In this document: in pieces, positions 5,693 to 6,557 of the stretch | How the letters are laid out: the number at the start of each line of letters is the position of its first letter | How positions within the stretch are numbered: the stretch's first letter is position 1 | DNA from: JBKJTP01 sp046590195 | GTDB lineage: Bacteria > Bacteroidota > Ignavibacteria > Palsa-1295 | DNA length: 6,557 nt | Direction: 5' to 3' | NCBI GenBank assembly: GCA_046590195.1 | Contig: JBKJTP010000073.1 | Span: forward strand, 1-6,557 | The notes under the pieces: generated by a model | The model's database searches: none | Told to the model about the DNA's origin: nothing | The model's input: the letters and a program-made list of their open reading frames with translations, nothing else | Program-made: the position numbers and the translations under genes

Positions 5693-6208
5693 TCAGTCTT
5701 CCTCTGCCGGAATGAGATCGAACGGCTTCGGCATGTTGCGCGCGGCGTGAAGGATCACGTAATCCGGGAAATGTGTCAATACGATCATGTCCTGAAACAT
5801 GTCCGTCGGAGCGCTGAAGCTCCAGGAGAGCCGATCGACTTTTGTCACTCCGCTTGATGCCGATGTAACTTCGGGCGATCCATGAAGCGAAGTCAGTTGC
5901 TCGACGAGTTGCATGCGTAATGCATTTGATGTTGAAGCATCCAGATCGAGGTACTTTGCTTCTGCGCCCGTCAAGAGATCTTTATCGCTGAACCACACTC
6001 GCAGTTTGCTACAGGTGAAGCCATTGAGCCTCCCCTTCTCCCATCGCTGCTTATCGGTGTTGAGGGCGAATCCCCAGCGCTGGATGGAATCGATCACCTC
6101 ATGCTTTGGGGTACTCCAGCCAAAATTCATAAATCGCTGACTCGACCCGCAAGACTGTGCGAGCAGACAAATCATGGCGAGAATCGAAAGTTTAAGGCAC
6201 TTGAGCAT
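5693..6208 (-). CDS. Unrecognised 171-residue lipoprotein
   Basis: I start at the ATG at 6208: this gives a compact lipoprotein signal peptide with lysines at residues 3 and 6, a hydrophobic core and the lipobox LLAQSC, with the lipidated cysteine at residue 20. A longer frame exists back to a TTG at 6229, and another ATG lies at 6214, but the TTG falls inside a promoter-like box. The mature protein opens GSSQRFMNFGWSTPKHEVIDSI, which resembles small periplasmic domains that begin 'f.wG.s.eeV...l', then alternates short strands and helices and ends in PKPFDLIPAEED. I do not recognise a family. It is followed 50 bases later by another lipoprotein gene on the same strand, so co-transcription is possible. 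Confidence 0.75.
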   Translation of the reverse strand: MLKCLKLSILAMICLLAQSCGSSQRFMNFGWSTPKHEVIDSIQRWGFALNTDKQRWEKGRLNGFTCSKLRVWFSDKDLLTGAEAKYLDLDASTSNALRMQLVEQLTSLHGSPEVTSASSGVTKVDRLSWSFSAPTDMFQDMIVLTHFPDYVILHAARNMPKPFDLIPAEED

Positions 6209-6226
6209 GCACATGCAACCACGCAG

Positions 6227-6234
6227 CAAAGCTA
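6227..6234 (-). promoter_or_regulatory. TAnnTTTG-type -7 box for the 171-residue lipoprotein gene
   Basis: The minus strand reads TAGCTTTG, 18 bases upstream of the chosen ATG at 6208. Its position supports the shorter start over the TTG at 6229, which overlaps the box. It lies in the 160-base divergent gap (6209-6368), in which I see no other convincing element. Confidence 0.3.
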
Positions 6235-6368
6235 GCCGCTCCCCACCGTTAGCAAGAATTCATCTATCCTCGAGTACCAATTCGGAAATAATCAATTATA
6301 TTCGCATCGAGATACACATTCCTTCCGGATTTCCTTTAACGCGGGAGGATCATTCGATATAGCCTCTT

Positions 6369-6557
6369 ATGAATAGATCAATCCTAACAACTCTTAAGAT
6401 CGCGATGCTCGCGGTCGTGTTTTGTGCCTTCACTTCGACGAGCTTTGCAGCCGTCGACATGTTCCTTGAGATCAAAGACATTAAGGGCAAAGTCGTCAGC
6501 CGCTGCGAAGTAAGCGCTGATGGATCATTCGAATGTCCGGCGCTGCCTGCCGGTGAA
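6369..6557 (+). CDS. Secreted protein, N-terminal 63 residues only (3' partial)
   Basis: ATG at 6369 opens a frame that runs off the window. Residues 1 to about 27 form a signal peptide (N2, R3 and K10, then AMLAVVFCAFTS, ending in SFAA). The mature start VDMFLEIKDIKGKVV resembles the opening of Hcp-type proteins ('VDMFLKI.GIKGE'), but the next part (CEVSADGSFECPALPAGE) instead reads like a small beta-sandwich of the carboxypeptidase-regulatory/SpaA kind, whose strands end in DGSF…LPAGEY. Two cysteines, at residues 48 and 57, could pair. No ribosome site is visible upstream. It is divergent from the lipoprotein gene starting at 6208. The coding call is good; the family is undecided on so few residues. 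Confidence 0.65.
   Translation, partial: MNRSILTTLKIAMLAVVFCAFTSTSFAAVDMFLEIKDIKGKVVSRCEVSADGSFECPALPAGE

Noticed and set aside
6174..6362. Plus-strand short frame in the divergent gap before the last gene
   Set aside because: It overlaps the lipoprotein signal-peptide coding region and promoter gap, and its translation looks random.

Overview
The window looks like part of a chromosome from a Bacteroidota/Chlorobi-type (FCB group) bacterium of moderate GC. This rests on three things. Two exported proteins end in a type IX secretion (T9SS, type A) C-terminal sorting domain. Several intergenic gaps carry TAnnTTTG boxes, the -7 promoter element of Bacteroidota. Start codons generally lack a Shine-Dalgarno sequence. 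Genus cannot be named from the sequence; a Kapabacteria/Ignavibacteria-like lineage is a guess.

Layout: (1) positions 1-687, the 3' end of a beta-propeller (WD40-like) protein with a T9SS sorting tail; (2) 755-2203, minus strand, a polytopic GT-C-type membrane glycosyltransferase-like protein; (3) 2157-2796, a small GxxExxY (PD-(D/E)XK-fold) gene enclosed by a 44-bp imperfect inverted repeat; (4) 2856-4073, a secreted YHYH-domain protein with a T9SS tail; (5) 4107-5642 and 5693-6208, minus strand, two unrecognised lipoproteins in tandem; (6) 6369-6557, the 5' end of a secreted protein that runs off the window. There is no tRNA, rRNA, CRISPR array or recognisable transposase, and no gene-free stretch longer than about 160 bases.

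The most interesting structure is region 3. The GxxExxY gene sits between two inverted copies of a 44-bp sequence (2157-2200 and 2753-2796; 38/44 identical, the outer 26 bp identical). Both arms carry the same 10-8-9 phased GATT/AATC units. The enclosed gene is about 45% GC by hand count, against about 55-58% in sampled lines of its neighbours. The left arm ends two bases from the predicted ATG of the glycosyltransferase and encodes its residues 2-15. The right arm encodes the C-terminus and stop of the GxxExxY protein in the same reading frame. This suggests a compact transposase-less mobile cassette whose end has supplied a promoter, start codon and N-terminus to the adjacent membrane-protein gene. 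The repeat geometry is seen directly; mobility and promoter capture are inference.

The remaining genes are mostly cell-envelope or exported proteins: two T9SS cargos, two lipoproteins, one membrane glycosyltransferase and one signal-peptide protein. They do not form an obvious pathway together.
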